From: Bacteroidales bacterium
GTDB taxonomy: Bacteria; Bacteroidota; Bacteroidia; Bacteroidales; VadinHA17
DNA length: 64,000 nucleotides
Direction: 5' to 3'
NCBI GenBank assembly: GCA_025358455.1
Contig: JANYJP010000062.1
Coordinates: forward strand, 1 to 64,000
Of this stretch, positions 1-12,807 are shown one piece after another. How positions within the stretch are numbered: the first letter of the stretch is position 1; every line of letters starts with the position of its first letter. Both the position numbers and the translations under genes were made by a program. The notes under the pieces are model-generated. The model searched no databases, was not told the origin of the DNA, and saw nothing but the letters and a program-made list of their open reading frames with translations.

Positions 1-216
1 ATTTTTGAATACTTTATAAAAGGGGACAGTCTCACTTTCAGATGGAATAATTGTGTCCCCGGATTTAACATGCCACTGAAAATTTATGTATCAGGAAAAG
101 AGATGAATATTAATCCAAATACAGGATTCACCTCAGTTCAGGTCGATACTGAAAATGCAGTTATCAAAGTCGATAAGGGGTATTATGTGGCTACGTTGAA
201 TATGAACGGCAATTAG
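1..216 (+). CDS. C-terminal end of an M1-family metallo-aminopeptidase (5' part outside window)
   Basis: The first 71 codons are open and end in TAG. The translation contains NNCVPGFNMPLKIYV followed by a short beta-rich tail. In Bacteroidota M1 (gluzincin) aminopeptidases, an aromatic residue, an asparagine and GFxMP sit in the final small beta domain that follows the catalytic domain, and this fragment fits that place. The HExxH zinc site would lie upstream of the window, so activity cannot be judged here. The gene stops about 40 bases before a low-complexity repeat tract. Family assignment rests on a short tail only. Confidence 0.6.
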   Translation: MFEYFIKGDSLTFRWNNCVPGFNMPLKIYVSGKEMNINPNTGFTSVQVDTENAVIKVDKGYYVATLNMNGN

Positions 217-252
217 TAAAGACTAAGGGACTTAGGGACATAATCTTTTGAT

Positions 253-345
253 CTCATTGTCTCTTCGTATCTCAGTCTCTTCGTCACTTCGTCTCTTCGT
301 CACTTCGTCACTTCGTCACTTCGTCACTCAGTCTCTTCGTCACTT
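253..345. repeat. Low-complexity tandem repeat of CTTCGTCACT-like words
   Basis: About 90 bases are built from the words CTTCGTCACT, CTCTTCGT and ATCTCAGT in irregular order. The tract lies between the M1 peptidase end and the tail-to-tail tricorn-like gene, and it contains that gene's TGA stop (complement of 340-342). Related words recur at 11191-11246. It is not a CRISPR array, because there are no fixed-length unique spacers. Confidence 0.85.
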
Positions 346-3300
346 GACAGGTAATGGCGGAGGATTAGGAATATTCTTGCCTTTGGTTTTCAGATCTTCC
401 AGAATAACCTCAACTGCTTTATTTAGTTGCTGATCTGTTCCTGTATATTCAAGATACGGATCATTATCAACCATAATATCAGGCTCAACTCCAACACCTT
501 CGATTATCCATTCCCTGCCCTCAAGATCATACCTCGAAAATTCAGGTTTGTTTAAAATACCTCCGTCAACAAATGGCAAAGAACCTCGTATTCCGGTTAC
601 GCCTCCCCATGTCCTTTTTCCGACTACTGTACCGAGTTTGTACGACTTGAACCGGTAAGTGACAATGTCTCCGTCCGAAGCTGAAAACTCATCGCACAAC
701 AAAACCAAAGGTCCGTTCATTGTTCCTGATGGATCAATATCAGGTTTGGAATATCTTGAAGTAGTGATTTGTGAAGCAGCTCTTCTGAGTCGTTCGATAA
801 TTATCGGAGAAACAAATCCGCCGCCATTACCTCTGACATCGATCACCAATGCTTTTTTATTCAACTGTGGAAAATAGTATTTTATAAACTTGTTCAATCC
901 TTCAACCCCCATATCAGGAATATGGATATACCCGACTTTTCCATTGGTCGCTTTATTTACTTTTTCAATGTTCCCGTTTACCCATTTCAGATAATACAAC
1001 TGAGATTCATCAGCGATCGGGATAACTGTCACTTCATGCTTCCCTTGTTCCTGCGGAGTAGAGTTAAGTACAAGTTTTACCTGTTTACCAGACTTATTTA
1101 GGAGCGCTTCGTAAATATTATTTATACTTTTGGCCGATTTTCCGTCAATTGCCAGAATAAAATCACCTTCTTTTGCATTTACTCCAATCTCAGTTAATGG
1201 TGATTTAACCTGTTCACTCCAGTTCTGACCACTCAGAATTTTATCTATTCTGAAATAGCCGCTTGATTTGTCTTTTGATATTTCGGCACCCAGAAGTCCG
1301 GTTTTAATGCGCTCTGGCTGAGGCTTTTCTCCTCCTCCTGTGTAGGCATGACCAATATTCAATTCGCCTATTAATTCACCAATCAGATAGGTAAGGTCAT
1401 TCCTGTTATTCACATATTTCACCAGTTCCCCATATTTATTACCCTGGGCTTTCCAGTCTACACCATGCATGTTAGGTACATAGAAAAACTCCCTCATCTG
1501 TCGCCACGCTTCATTGTAAATCTGTTGCCATTCTTCGTGTTTATTTATGTAAATCTGCAGACCGGACAATGATAGTTTGTCACTTATTTTGACCTCGGCT
1601 GAAGGCAGATTAATGATCCCATATGCTGCATTCTGAGAAACAAGCATTTTTTTCTTATTTGCAGAAATTTCGTATCCATCTATTGAACCCAGGTTTTTCT
1701 CAGTTCTTTCATCAAAATCATAAAGGCACAAAGTTGGCTTTGTGTTATCGCGTCCCCTGCGCATGTAATAAAGTTTGTTTTCAACCGAATTCAGGTCAGA
1801 ATAATTAGATGCAGGAATGGGTAATTTCCCGATACGGTCCTGAATACCATCAATATCAATATGCATATCGACAGTTTTTACAGGTGTTTTGGCTTCAGCC
1901 TTTTTTTCAGTATCTCCACTTTTAATTTCAGTTTTCACATCTGGTTTTGACATTTCAACCTCATCGCTTTTAGGAACGAATAATGATGGCGCTTCTTTTG
2001 TCAGACTTACAAAATATATCGAACTCATATCTGAGTAGCTGATTGTTGGTTCAAGATCGCTGAACAGGGGGTTGAAATCACGTAATGAAACGAAAAATAA
2101 ATACTTTCCGTCACTACTGAATGTCCCATTATAAGCATGATACCAATTTTCAGTTATAGTGTACGATTTTGACTGATCAGGTGAATATAGCATTACCTGA
2201 AGTAACCGGTTATCACCGGCTTTTGAATATGTAATCCATTTGCTATCGGGCGACCATGAATAGTCCTGAACTTCAAAAATACTGTCGGTATCAACGTGTT
2301 TTATTGCTTTAGAAGTGATGTCAGCATAAAATAATCTTTGAGTGTTATCGGCCCAGAGCAGTTTTTTACTGTCAGGCGACCAAACAGGCTGATATTTATA
2401 GGTATCACCTCCGGAAGTGATTTGTACAGGTGGCTGACTTCCATCCTGGTCCTGAATATAAATTTCATCTTCTCCGGTTTTATCGGAAATAAATGATATC
2501 CATTTTCCGTCATCTGACCATTTTGAGTTTCTTTCATGGATTCCTGATGTCTGTGTAAGATTTCTAGTTTCGCCATATTTTTCTGGAACGGTAAATATAT
2601 CACCATGTGCCCCAAACAGAGCCCGTTTGCCATCGGGAGAAATTTCAAAATTGGTTATGTTCTTGCTTACATCAGTCAAAACAGACCTTCCGGAAACCAT
2701 GTCATCTGCGATAATAATTTTTACCTTCTCTGATTTTTCCGTAGCCAGATCCATCTTATAAATGTATCCGCCGTTTTCGTAGGCAATCGCTTTATTGCCG
2801 AGGGAAGGAAACTTGATATCAAAATCTTTATAATCAGTAAGTTCTTTTGTTTCTTTTGAAGTTAAATCATATACATAAAGATTCATCCTTTTATTTTCAC
2901 CTCTGTCGGATAAAAAGTAGATCTTATTTCCGTTCCACATAGGAATAATATCCTGGGCCGGGTTTTTGGTTATGTTTTCAATCTTATTGGTTTTAAAATC
3001 GAAGATCCAGATATCATCAGCCATACCTCCCCTGTATCTTTTCCAGGTTCTGAATTCTCTGAATACCCTGTTATAAGCCATTTTCTGATCATCAGGAGAA
3101 TAAGAACAAAATCCACCTCTGGGAACAGGTAATTCCTGCGACAATGATCCATCAATATTAACTGTATTGAGAGAACCATTAAAGTCATTATATGATTTTT
3201 TTCTTGAGCGGAAAATAATGCTGGCATTATCATGTTTCCAGCCAATAACAATATTGTTCGGCCCCATTCTGTCCGATATATCATCCCTTCCCAAAGTTGC

Positions 3301-3618
3301 TGTATATGTGATCCTTTTTGGAATACCGCCCTGGGAATTCATTGTAAATACCTCTGTATTACCGTCATATTGGCCTGTGAAAGCAATAGTTTTCCCATCG
3401 GGCGAAAATCTTGGAAACATTTCATAGCCAATGTGATTTGTAAGCTTTCTTGCAAAGCCACTTTCATCGGATACAGTGTATAAGTCACCTGCATACGTAA
3501 AAACAATCTGATTGTTATAAATAGCAGGAAACCTAAGCAATCTTGCTTCATCCTGGGCTAAAAGATATGTATGAGCCACGAATAATAATACCGCGGCAGT
3601 TAAGAATGTTTTTTTCAT
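340..3618 (-). CDS. Tricorn-like S41-family peptidase with N-terminal beta-propeller
   Basis: A 1092-residue exported protein. I place the start at 3618 because MKKTFLTAAVLLFVAHTYLLAQ is a clear signal peptide; an ATG 12 codons upstream would bury it. Residues about 25-650 are TolB/WD40-like propeller repeats (many SPDGK and WSPDSK motifs). A charged linker rich in Lys and Glu follows, then a C-terminal region with the GELNIGHAYTGGG motif, a PDZ-like segment and an S41 peptidase core with SASDGD (probable nucleophile serine) and EGVGVEPDI (the usual glutamate region). Tricorn-type proteases degrade oligopeptides; this one should act in the periplasm. The size fits full-length tricorn homologues, and it stands alone in its operon. 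Confidence 0.9.
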   Translation of the reverse strand: MKKTFLTAAVLLFVAHTYLLAQDEARLLRFPAIYNNQIVFTYAGDLYTVSDESGFARKLTNHIGYEMFPRFSPDGKTIAFTGQYDGNTEVFTMNSQGGIPKRITYTATLGRDDISDRMGPNNIVIGWKHDNASIIFRSRKKSYNDFNGSLNTVNIDGSLSQELPVPRGGFCSYSPDDQKMAYNRVFREFRTWKRYRGGMADDIWIFDFKTNKIENITKNPAQDIIPMWNGNKIYFLSDRGENKRMNLYVYDLTSKETKELTDYKDFDIKFPSLGNKAIAYENGGYIYKMDLATEKSEKVKIIIADDMVSGRSVLTDVSKNITNFEISPDGKRALFGAHGDIFTVPEKYGETRNLTQTSGIHERNSKWSDDGKWISFISDKTGEDEIYIQDQDGSQPPVQITSGGDTYKYQPVWSPDSKKLLWADNTQRLFYADITSKAIKHVDTDSIFEVQDYSWSPDSKWITYSKAGDNRLLQVMLYSPDQSKSYTITENWYHAYNGTFSSDGKYLFFVSLRDFNPLFSDLEPTISYSDMSSIYFVSLTKEAPSLFVPKSDEVEMSKPDVKTEIKSGDTEKKAEAKTPVKTVDMHIDIDGIQDRIGKLPIPASNYSDLNSVENKLYYMRRGRDNTKPTLCLYDFDERTEKNLGSIDGYEISANKKKMLVSQNAAYGIINLPSAEVKISDKLSLSGLQIYINKHEEWQQIYNEAWRQMREFFYVPNMHGVDWKAQGNKYGELVKYVNNRNDLTYLIGELIGELNIGHAYTGGGEKPQPERIKTGLLGAEISKDKSSGYFRIDKILSGQNWSEQVKSPLTEIGVNAKEGDFILAIDGKSAKSINNIYEALLNKSGKQVKLVLNSTPQEQGKHEVTVIPIADESQLYYLKWVNGNIEKVNKATNGKVGYIHIPDMGVEGLNKFIKYYFPQLNKKALVIDVRGNGGGFVSPIIIERLRRAASQITTSRYSKPDIDPSGTMNGPLVLLCDEFSASDGDIVTYRFKSYKLGTVVGKRTWGGVTGIRGSLPFVDGGILNKPEFSRYDLEGREWIIEGVGVEPDIMVDNDPYLEYTGTDQQLNKAVEVILEDLKTKGKNIPNPPPLPVK

Positions 3619-3651
3619 TGTACAAGTGTTTATAGAATAACCGATTTCATT

Positions 3652-3659
3652 CAAATTTA
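3652..3659 (-). promoter_or_regulatory. Candidate Bacteroidota -7 box for the tricorn-like gene
   Basis: On the minus strand this reads TAAATTTG, an exact match to the Bacteroidota TAnnTTTG -7 element, and lies 34 bases before the chosen ATG at 3618. No convincing -33 TTTG box is seen at the ideal distance. Its position supports the downstream start codon. Confidence 0.4.
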
Positions 3660-3785
3660 AATTAAATTTATTAACAATTGGATATCCCTATAAATGAATT
3701 TTTATTTGCTCTGTAAAACCCCGGATTAAGTCTTTGTTATTCTTCCTTTTAAAACCTTTTGTGATTATCTTCGGGTGCTTATTAA

Positions 3786-7559
<3,774 letters not shown>

Positions 7560-7757
7560 GATCAATCTGCTTTAAGAATAATCTTTTCGATAACCCTAAG
7601 TAAGAAAGAAAATATGAAGTCCACTGGTTCTTCTTAAAACGATTTATGAACAAATTGTCAGTTTTGTAGTTAGTATCATACAGGTTTTATTAAACAAAAT
7701 GGATTTTTATTTAACTGATTCTGACTTAAAGCAGACAAACATAATAAATCATAAGAG

Positions 7758-8450
7758 ATGAAAATATCAATTATCGGAACAGGAGCTGTTGGCCGGATCT
7801 TAGCTTCGAAGCTTGTGGAACTGGGCCATGAGGTAAAGATCGGGACCCGTAATGTTTCAGATACACTAGCCAATAATGCGAAAGACACATATGGAAATCC
7901 TGCTTTCAAAGACTGGCATGCTGCAAACAGTAAAGTCGGGTTAGGAACTTTTACGGAAACTGCTGCCTTTGGTGAACTTGTAATAAATGCAACTAACGGG
8001 GGCAATTCATTAACGGCCCTAAAACTTGCAGGCGATAAAAACCTTGCAGGAAAAGTACTCATCGACATTGCAAATCCTCTGGATTTCAGTAAAGGAATGC
8101 CACCCAGTTTACTCCAGGGACTTAATAATACGCATTCTCTTGGAGAAGAGATTCAGGATGCTTTCCCGAAAACCAAGGTTGTCAAAACGCTTAATACTAT
8201 GTCGTGTGGTTTAATGGTTAATCCAAATATGATCGGAGGTGGTGATCATATTAATTTTATTTCAGGCAATGATAATGAAGCTAAAAGTAAAGTCAGAAAA
8301 CTATTAAAAGAATTTGGATGGCGTGACGAAAATTTATTGGACATTGGTGATATTACAGGAGCCAGGGCAACTGAATCAGTTCTTCCAATATGGTTAAAGG
8401 TGATGGGTGTTATAAAAACCGGCGCCTTTAATTTTAAACTTGTGAAATAG
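7758..8450 (+). CDS. NAD(P)-binding oxidoreductase of the F420-dependent NADP reductase-like family
   Basis: A 230-residue cytoplasmic protein. The N-terminus MKISIIGTGAVGRILASKL is a Rossmann fold with GxGxxG at residues 7-12, followed by GTRN, which usually marks NADP preference. The rest matches the family known as NADPH-dependent F420 reductase or NADP oxidoreductase coenzyme F420-dependent (KTLNTM motif, C-terminal DIGDITGARATES). Bacteroidota normally lack F420, so the physiological hydride partner is unknown; the family name should not be taken as proof of F420 use. It stands alone and is followed by a stable hairpin. Confidence 0.8.
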   Translation: MKISIIGTGAVGRILASKLVELGHEVKIGTRNVSDTLANNAKDTYGNPAFKDWHAANSKVGLGTFTETAAFGELVINATNGGNSLTALKLAGDKNLAGKVLIDIANPLDFSKGMPPSLLQGLNNTHSLGEEIQDAFPKTKVVKTLNTMSCGLMVNPNMIGGGDHINFISGNDNEAKSKVRKLLKEFGWRDENLLDIGDITGARATESVLPIWLKVMGVIKTGAFNFKLVK

Positions 8451-8463
8451 TTTTTGATAATAT

Positions 8464-8500
8464 TAACTTCGTCGGGACCGTGGTGAACCCGGCGAAGTTA
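8464..8500. terminator. Strong hairpin downstream of the oxidoreductase gene
   Basis: Thirteen-base arms at 8464-8476 (TAACTTCGTCGGG) and 8488-8500 pair with one G-T wobble around an 11-base loop. The position between two convergent genes suggests a transcription stop, but no T-run follows on either strand. It may instead be an mRNA 3'-end stabiliser. Confidence 0.45.
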
Positions 8501-8537
8501 AATCCAAATGCGAAACAGTGGTATTCTGAAATTAAAA

Positions 8538-8777
8538 CTAACCCTGTTTACCCATGTTATAATAGAATCTTTCATGTATGATCTGATCGCCTTTCCACTT
8601 CTGAACGGCAACTTCTTCCATCATACTTCTTTTTCCATCCTTCATAGTTAAATCCATCCATGATTCAACCATGGTTGTTCCATCTTTTTCATTAGATGTG
8701 ATAGCGCGGACCCCTGAACCATGAGTCTCTTTTACCATACCAATGAAATCTTCCTGGAATTTGCGTCCAAAGTGCAG
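8538..8777 (-). pseudogene. C-terminal remnant of a SnoaL/NTF2-like protein
   Basis: The minus-strand frame reads HFGRKFQEDFIGMVKETHGSG and then the second half of an NTF2-like (SnoaL) fold ending in IIHERFYYNMGKQG. Family members are about 110-130 residues; only about 80 are present. Coding similarity seems to continue upstream of the first in-frame ATG (8738) to roughly 8777 and then stops. From there the bases belong to the oppositely oriented zinc-ribbon gene. The first half and promoter are therefore missing. A 66-residue protein from 8738 could still be translated but would lack half the fold. Confidence 0.65.
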
Positions 8778-9114
8778 GCAGCTGGTGGGGATGGAATTTG
8801 GTGTCTGCTGGAATTGCGAGGCAGAGATTCCCGAGGTAGTTGAACATCCTGATACTGAGGAAATAATAAAGGAAGTTGAATTAAGTAAAACATTCAGTCC
8901 TGTAAAAACAGGGTTTTATCTGTTAGTAGCCGGGATATCAATGGCCGTGCTTGATCAGTGGTGGGGTTATAGTTATTATCATAAGGATAGTCTTTTTATC
9001 GGAAATGGGATTCACATCGGAGGCATTATTTTTGGAGGAATAATTGCCTTAATTGGTGTCTTTTTTATAGGTTACGGTCTCTTACACAGATCAGAGTTTA
9101 AAGAACCCTCCTGA
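8743..9114 (+). CDS. 5'-truncated zinc-ribbon protein with two membrane helices
   Basis: The frame holds RPKCRQLVGMEFGVCWNCEA, which looks like a zinc ribbon whose usual first CPxC has lost one cysteine: R8 is CGT, one base from a cysteine TGT. It continues with an acidic linker and two membrane helices (about residues 53-74 and 83-107). The first 20 or so bases overlap the opposite-strand NTF2 remnant, so the natural N-terminus has probably been lost. An alternative start is the ATG at 8791. Function is unknown; I regard it as a decayed or newly formed short gene. Confidence 0.5.
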   Translation: MKSSWNLRPKCRQLVGMEFGVCWNCEAEIPEVVEHPDTEEIIKEVELSKTFSPVKTGFYLLVAGISMAVLDQWWGYSYYHKDSLFIGNGIHIGGIIFGGIIALIGVFFIGYGLLHRSEFKEPS

Positions 9115-9140
9115 TCTAAATAGTACAAAACTTAATTTTT

Positions 9141-9205
9141 TTCTCCCATTCTCCCCCTCACCCTGTCTCCATGTCTCTCCGTCCCTTAGTCCTTCCTCTT
9201 CCTCC
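9141..9205. repeat. Pyrimidine-rich degenerate repeat tract
   Basis: Sixty-five bases consist of words such as CTCCC, TGTCTC, CCGTC and CTTCCT. The tract covers the stop codon and last codons of the ThuA-like gene (TAA on the minus strand at 9186-9188). It resembles the other word-like intergenic tracts in this window. Confidence 0.6.
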
Positions 9206-10046
9206 CAAGCCACAACAGTCCGTCAATTATGAATTTATTCTGAATCTCATTCGTAAAAGTGAAGGAGAGTTCTTTATTTGTCTTATTCTCATAATCAATG
9301 TCATTATGACCCATGTTAATATACAGCATCCGGAAATTCTTGTTTGTCCATACTACAGGGTAATAACCACTATGCCATATTTCATAAAGTTTTGGCCCGG
9401 TCCCAAGCGGAAAGCAGGCAGAATCTATTGACAGAAGGATCTTTATATCAGCGTTTTTACGTAAGTCATTTTTCCAGCTATACCACTCATTTGGTGAGGC
9501 AGTGAATGTTTGAGGAAGATTTTTGGTAGCCGGGTGTTTTCTGTCCTCGACGCGTAATATTGCAGACGTCGGCCTCCATGTGTTTCCCTTATATTCACCT
9601 GCACCTAAAAACTGGTTATGATACCAGTCCCAATTCTGAGGTACTCCTGATGATGTAAGTGCAAAAGCTGCAAAATGAAATCCCATCCATGCACCACCCG
9701 TCTCCATAAATTGCCTGAATGCTGCTCTCTGATCTGCAGCTTCAGGACGTGTATCCAAAAAAATGACTACCTGGTATCCTGAAAGAAATTTACTGTTTAA
9801 GTTATTCCAGTTACTTGTTGTGTCGTACGAAAAATTATAAGTTACCGCCTGAAGTGCGAACCATTTGTTTGCCTCATGAACAAAACTGATATGACCCATA
9901 TCCTCCCGGGCAGTAAAAAAAGCTACCACTTTAAAATCAGAAGCTTTACTCTGAAATGTACATGATGAAACAAAAAAACAATTTAATGTGAGAAACAGAA
10001 CAACCAGAATTACTGGCTTAGTTATAATTTGAACATTGGATTTCAT
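9186..10046 (-). CDS. ThuA-domain lipoprotein
   Basis: A 286-residue exported protein. The N-terminus is a lipoprotein-type signal (hydrophobic stretch 12-28, VSSC with C29). The remainder is a ThuA fold: VVAFFTARED, VVIFLDTRPEAADQRAAFRQF, GGAWMGFHFAAF, WYHNQFLGAGEYKG and a late MGHNDIDYE. ThuA proteins have a class I glutamine amidotransferase-like fold and occur with trehalose/sugar-utilisation genes in Proteobacteria and with glycan-degradation genes in Bacteroidota; their chemistry is mostly unproven. The gene lies 106 bases downstream of an exported NIF3-like gene on the same strand, so the two may be one operon. Confidence 0.85.
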   Translation of the reverse strand: MKSNVQIITKPVILVVLFLTLNCFFVSSCTFQSKASDFKVVAFFTAREDMGHISFVHEANKWFALQAVTYNFSYDTTSNWNNLNSKFLSGYQVVIFLDTRPEAADQRAAFRQFMETGGAWMGFHFAAFALTSSGVPQNWDWYHNQFLGAGEYKGNTWRPTSAILRVEDRKHPATKNLPQTFTASPNEWYSWKNDLRKNADIKILLSIDSACFPLGTGPKLYEIWHSGYYPVVWTNKNFRMLYINMGHNDIDYENKTNKELSFTFTNEIQNKFIIDGLLWLGRKRKD

Positions 10047-10152
10047 TATAATTAAAAATTTATTTATACGATTATCTTATTAATTTCTGAGCAGCTAATT
10101 TCATGTCACTAATTCTTCCTTAGCCGTTACTCCGTTGAGCCTTAAGCCATTT

Positions 10153-11028
10153 TTAGTATGACCAGTAGGAGGGACCGCTTCTGATATAATTCACAGGGAT
10201 ATCTTTTATTAATCCCTTTAGCCAGCCGGCGCAAAAATCCATGCCGGCCTCTTCTGAGGAAATATGTCCAAGGAAAATTACAGCTTTCTTTTTTCCCTGT
10301 GCCACAGCATCACGCATATATTCATATGTTTCCCATTGTTGGGATTCGCCCCCGATAACAACATCAACATTATTATCCTCCAGCAATTTAATATGGTATG
10401 CACTTCCGGGTGCGCCTGGCGCCAGTCTTACTTTTGACAATTTCATATCAGGATTACCAACAACATAAAACGCATTTTCAGGGAAGACCTTTTTAAGGGT
10501 TCCGAGCAATTCATTAAGAGTAGTTTCAGGTAATGAATATTGATCAGGATGACCATTAACTTCATATTCTTTCCAGCCAAGTTTAATTACCATTCCTGAA
10601 AGGATGCCATCAGGCTTCATGCTATGGATGTAATCGTGAAACCGCCATATGACAAGTTTGTTATCAGTAATGAAACCTCTTTTTTCAAGAAAGACCTGAT
10701 CATTGTGAAACTGTTTTGTTTCGTCGGTATGATTATAATATAAAGGTTCATGTACAATGATGAGATTACAATTTTTAGCAACAGCCTGTTTGAGAACATC
10801 CATTGTTGCAAACATGCATGTCACAATTCCTGTAACAATTGTTTCAGGATCGCCCTCTTTAATGACATCCACAGTATTAGGGATCAATGCACTTCCCGTG
10901 TTTTTAATAATTGATGCTATCACCTGTGAAGCTGTGATTTTTTTATCAGTCACGGAGTTCTGTCCATCCAGTGATACAGTAAAAATACTTATGATTATAA
11001 ACAAGGAGATGGCAGATAAAGCTTTCAT
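10153..11028 (-). CDS. Exported NIF3-like (DUF34) dinuclear-metal protein
   Basis: A 291-residue protein with a signal peptide (MKALSAISLFIIISIFTVSLDGQ). It carries NIF3-family landmarks: LIIVHEPLYYNH (metal-site histidine region), RFHDYIHSM, a central VRLAPGAPGSA loop, DVVIGGESQQWETYEY, and GHISSEEAGMD (H-x3-E metal ligands). NIF3/DUF34 proteins are usually cytoplasmic, form toroidal hexamers and bind two metals, and their biochemical role is uncertain. A secreted version next to a ThuA lipoprotein is unusual. The first metal motif has a single His where many members have HH. Confidence 0.82.
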   Translation of the reverse strand: MKALSAISLFIIISIFTVSLDGQNSVTDKKITASQVIASIIKNTGSALIPNTVDVIKEGDPETIVTGIVTCMFATMDVLKQAVAKNCNLIIVHEPLYYNHTDETKQFHNDQVFLEKRGFITDNKLVIWRFHDYIHSMKPDGILSGMVIKLGWKEYEVNGHPDQYSLPETTLNELLGTLKKVFPENAFYVVGNPDMKLSKVRLAPGAPGSAYHIKLLEDNNVDVVIGGESQQWETYEYMRDAVAQGKKKAVIFLGHISSEEAGMDFCAGWLKGLIKDIPVNYIRSGPSYWSY

Positions 11029-11352
11029 TATATTGTAATATTAGGTTATACAGATCAAATGTATTAATTCTAAGTGTTTGACGTAAAAGTAAAAGAAATT
11101 ATGTAAAATTTATCTTTCATTTTTTATAATTTTCCCCTAAGGATCTTTTCTAACCACTGAGTTACACGGAGTTTGCATGATGTTACTCCCTTCGTCTCTT
11201 CGTCACTTGAGTATCTCAGTCCTCCGTTGCGCCATTGCGTCATTTATATATTTTTTATCGCTTTCTTTCAATTTCTTCCGATACTTTCTATATTTACAAT
11301 TATTGGCATTCAGTGAGTTAAATTTCTAAACATTTATTTCATCTGGAAGGGA
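11029..11352. other. 324-base divergent intergenic region
   Basis: Between the NIF3-like gene (leftward) and the aldehyde dehydrogenase (rightward). It holds one word-like repeat tract and AT-rich flanks that must contain both promoters. I see no exact TAnnTTTG box with a good -33 partner and no open frame with a convincing product. Confidence 0.6.
11191..11246. repeat. Second CTTCGTCACTT-type repeat tract
   Basis: The segment reads TTCGTCTCTTCGTCACTTGA followed by GTATCTCAGTC and GCGCCATTGCGTCATT. It shares the words CTCTTCGTCACTT and TATCTCAGTC with the tract at 253-345, 11 kb away. Confidence 0.7.
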
Positions 11353-12729
11353 ATGGAAAAAGAAGAAATTGATTTAATAATCAGATCTCAAAGGAAGTTT
11401 TTTGCTACAGGTAAAACATTTGATATTTCATTCAGGATTACTATATTGAAGCAATTACGAACACTTATCACTGAACATGAAAAAGAGATTGTGGACGCAT
11501 TATGGCATGATTTTCATAAACCGGAGTTTGAAGTTATGGCTACCGAGACCGGCTTTGTTATAAAGGAGCTTAACTATATAATCAGCAAACTTCAAAGGTG
11601 GACACGATCAAAAAGGGTGAGGACTCCTCTTGTTCATTTTCTGTCGCACAGTTATGTTGCTCCGCAACCGTATGGACAAGTACTCATATTGTCGCCTTGG
11701 AACTTTCCATTTCAGCTTGCTTTTATGCCGCTTCTGGGAGCTCTTGCTGCAGGGAACTGTGTCATTTTAAAAGCTTCAGGAAAAGTGCCAAATGTTGCTT
11801 CTGTTATGGGAAAGATACTTGGTAACCTGCCTTCGGAGATTGTTGCAATGATAAAAGGTGATCATTTTACAAATGAGTATCTTCTTGATCAAAAATTTGA
11901 CTATATTTTTTTTACTGGCAGCCCCGGAGTCGGGAAACATGTTATGAAGAAGGCAGCTGAAAACCTTACCCCTGTTTCTCTTGAACTTGGAGGGAAAAAT
12001 CCATGTGTTGTCGCAGCTGATGCCAGGCTTGATTACGCTGCAAAGAGAATTGCCTGGGGAAAACTCATAAACTGCGGACAAACATGTGTGAGTCCTGATT
12101 ACGTATTGATTGATAAAAGCATAAAGGATAAGTTTCTTGAACTTATAACCCGGGAGATAAATTTGTTTTATGGTGATAATCCTGAAAAAAGCAATGATTT
12201 TGCCCGTATAATAAATTCTGAAAATGTCAGCCGGCTCTCCGCGCTAATGAAGAATGGTCAAATTGTGACTGGCGGAATTACTGATCCGGTAAACAGATAT
12301 GTTGCTCCCACAATTATTAAGGATGTGAAACCTGGCGACCCGATAATGCGCGAAGAAATTTTCGGCCCGTTGCTTCCTGTTATTGACTTTGAAAAATTTG
12401 AGGAGGTATATGGGATCATTGAACAGAATCCTAAACCTTTGGCTACCTATATTTTCAGTACGAATAAAAAACTGGTGCGTGAGTTTATGATGAAAACTCA
12501 GTCGGGAAGTGCAGCTGTGAACGAGACTGTGATGCAAATAGCTTCTCAGTATTTGCCTTACGGTGGAATCGGATCAAGTGGCATCGGCAGATATCATGGA
12601 AAGAAGTCATTTGAAACATTTTCAAACATGCGGTCGGTATTGGTAAAATCGAATCTTCTGGATGTATGGTTAAGGTATCCGCCTTATTCAAAACTTAAAA
12701 CAAAAATTGTAAGGTTTCTGATGAACTAA
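11353..12729 (+). CDS. Aldehyde dehydrogenase, class 3-like (short form)
   Basis: A 458-residue NAD(P)-dependent aldehyde dehydrogenase that oxidises aldehydes to carboxylates. Seen motifs: SPWNFPFQL, TGSPGVGKHV (cofactor-binding turn), LELGGKNP with general base E211, and NCGQTCVSPDY with catalytic C245, then EEIFGPLLPV. The length and lack of a long N-terminal arm match the class 3/fatty-aldehyde or coniferyl-aldehyde group. No signal peptide; the C-terminus ends in a basic, weakly hydrophobic tail (KTKIVRFLMN) that could touch the membrane, as in fatty aldehyde dehydrogenases. It is monocistronic. Confidence 0.92.
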   Translation: MEKEEIDLIIRSQRKFFATGKTFDISFRITILKQLRTLITEHEKEIVDALWHDFHKPEFEVMATETGFVIKELNYIISKLQRWTRSKRVRTPLVHFLSHSYVAPQPYGQVLILSPWNFPFQLAFMPLLGALAAGNCVILKASGKVPNVASVMGKILGNLPSEIVAMIKGDHFTNEYLLDQKFDYIFFTGSPGVGKHVMKKAAENLTPVSLELGGKNPCVVAADARLDYAAKRIAWGKLINCGQTCVSPDYVLIDKSIKDKFLELITREINLFYGDNPEKSNDFARIINSENVSRLSALMKNGQIVTGGITDPVNRYVAPTIIKDVKPGDPIMREEIFGPLLPVIDFEKFEEVYGIIEQNPKPLATYIFSTNKKLVREFMMKTQSGSAAVNETVMQIASQYLPYGGIGSSGIGRYHGKKSFETFSNMRSVLVKSNLLDVWLRYPPYSKLKTKIVRFLMN

Positions 12730-12807
12730 TAATTGCCGTGATTTCAATCCATCCTTTGAATGAAAGATCTGTCACAGCCAATTTTCTATTATAAATTCAG
12801 AACTCTT

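Noticed and set aside
253-345. Possible CRISPR array
   Set aside because: Units are 5-12 bases, irregular and without unique spacers; no cas gene nearby.
248-433. Rightward 61-codon open frame over the CTTCGTCACT repeat
   Set aside because: It translates the low-complexity tract into a Ser/Leu/Arg repeat and then overlaps the tricorn-like gene; no real protein character.
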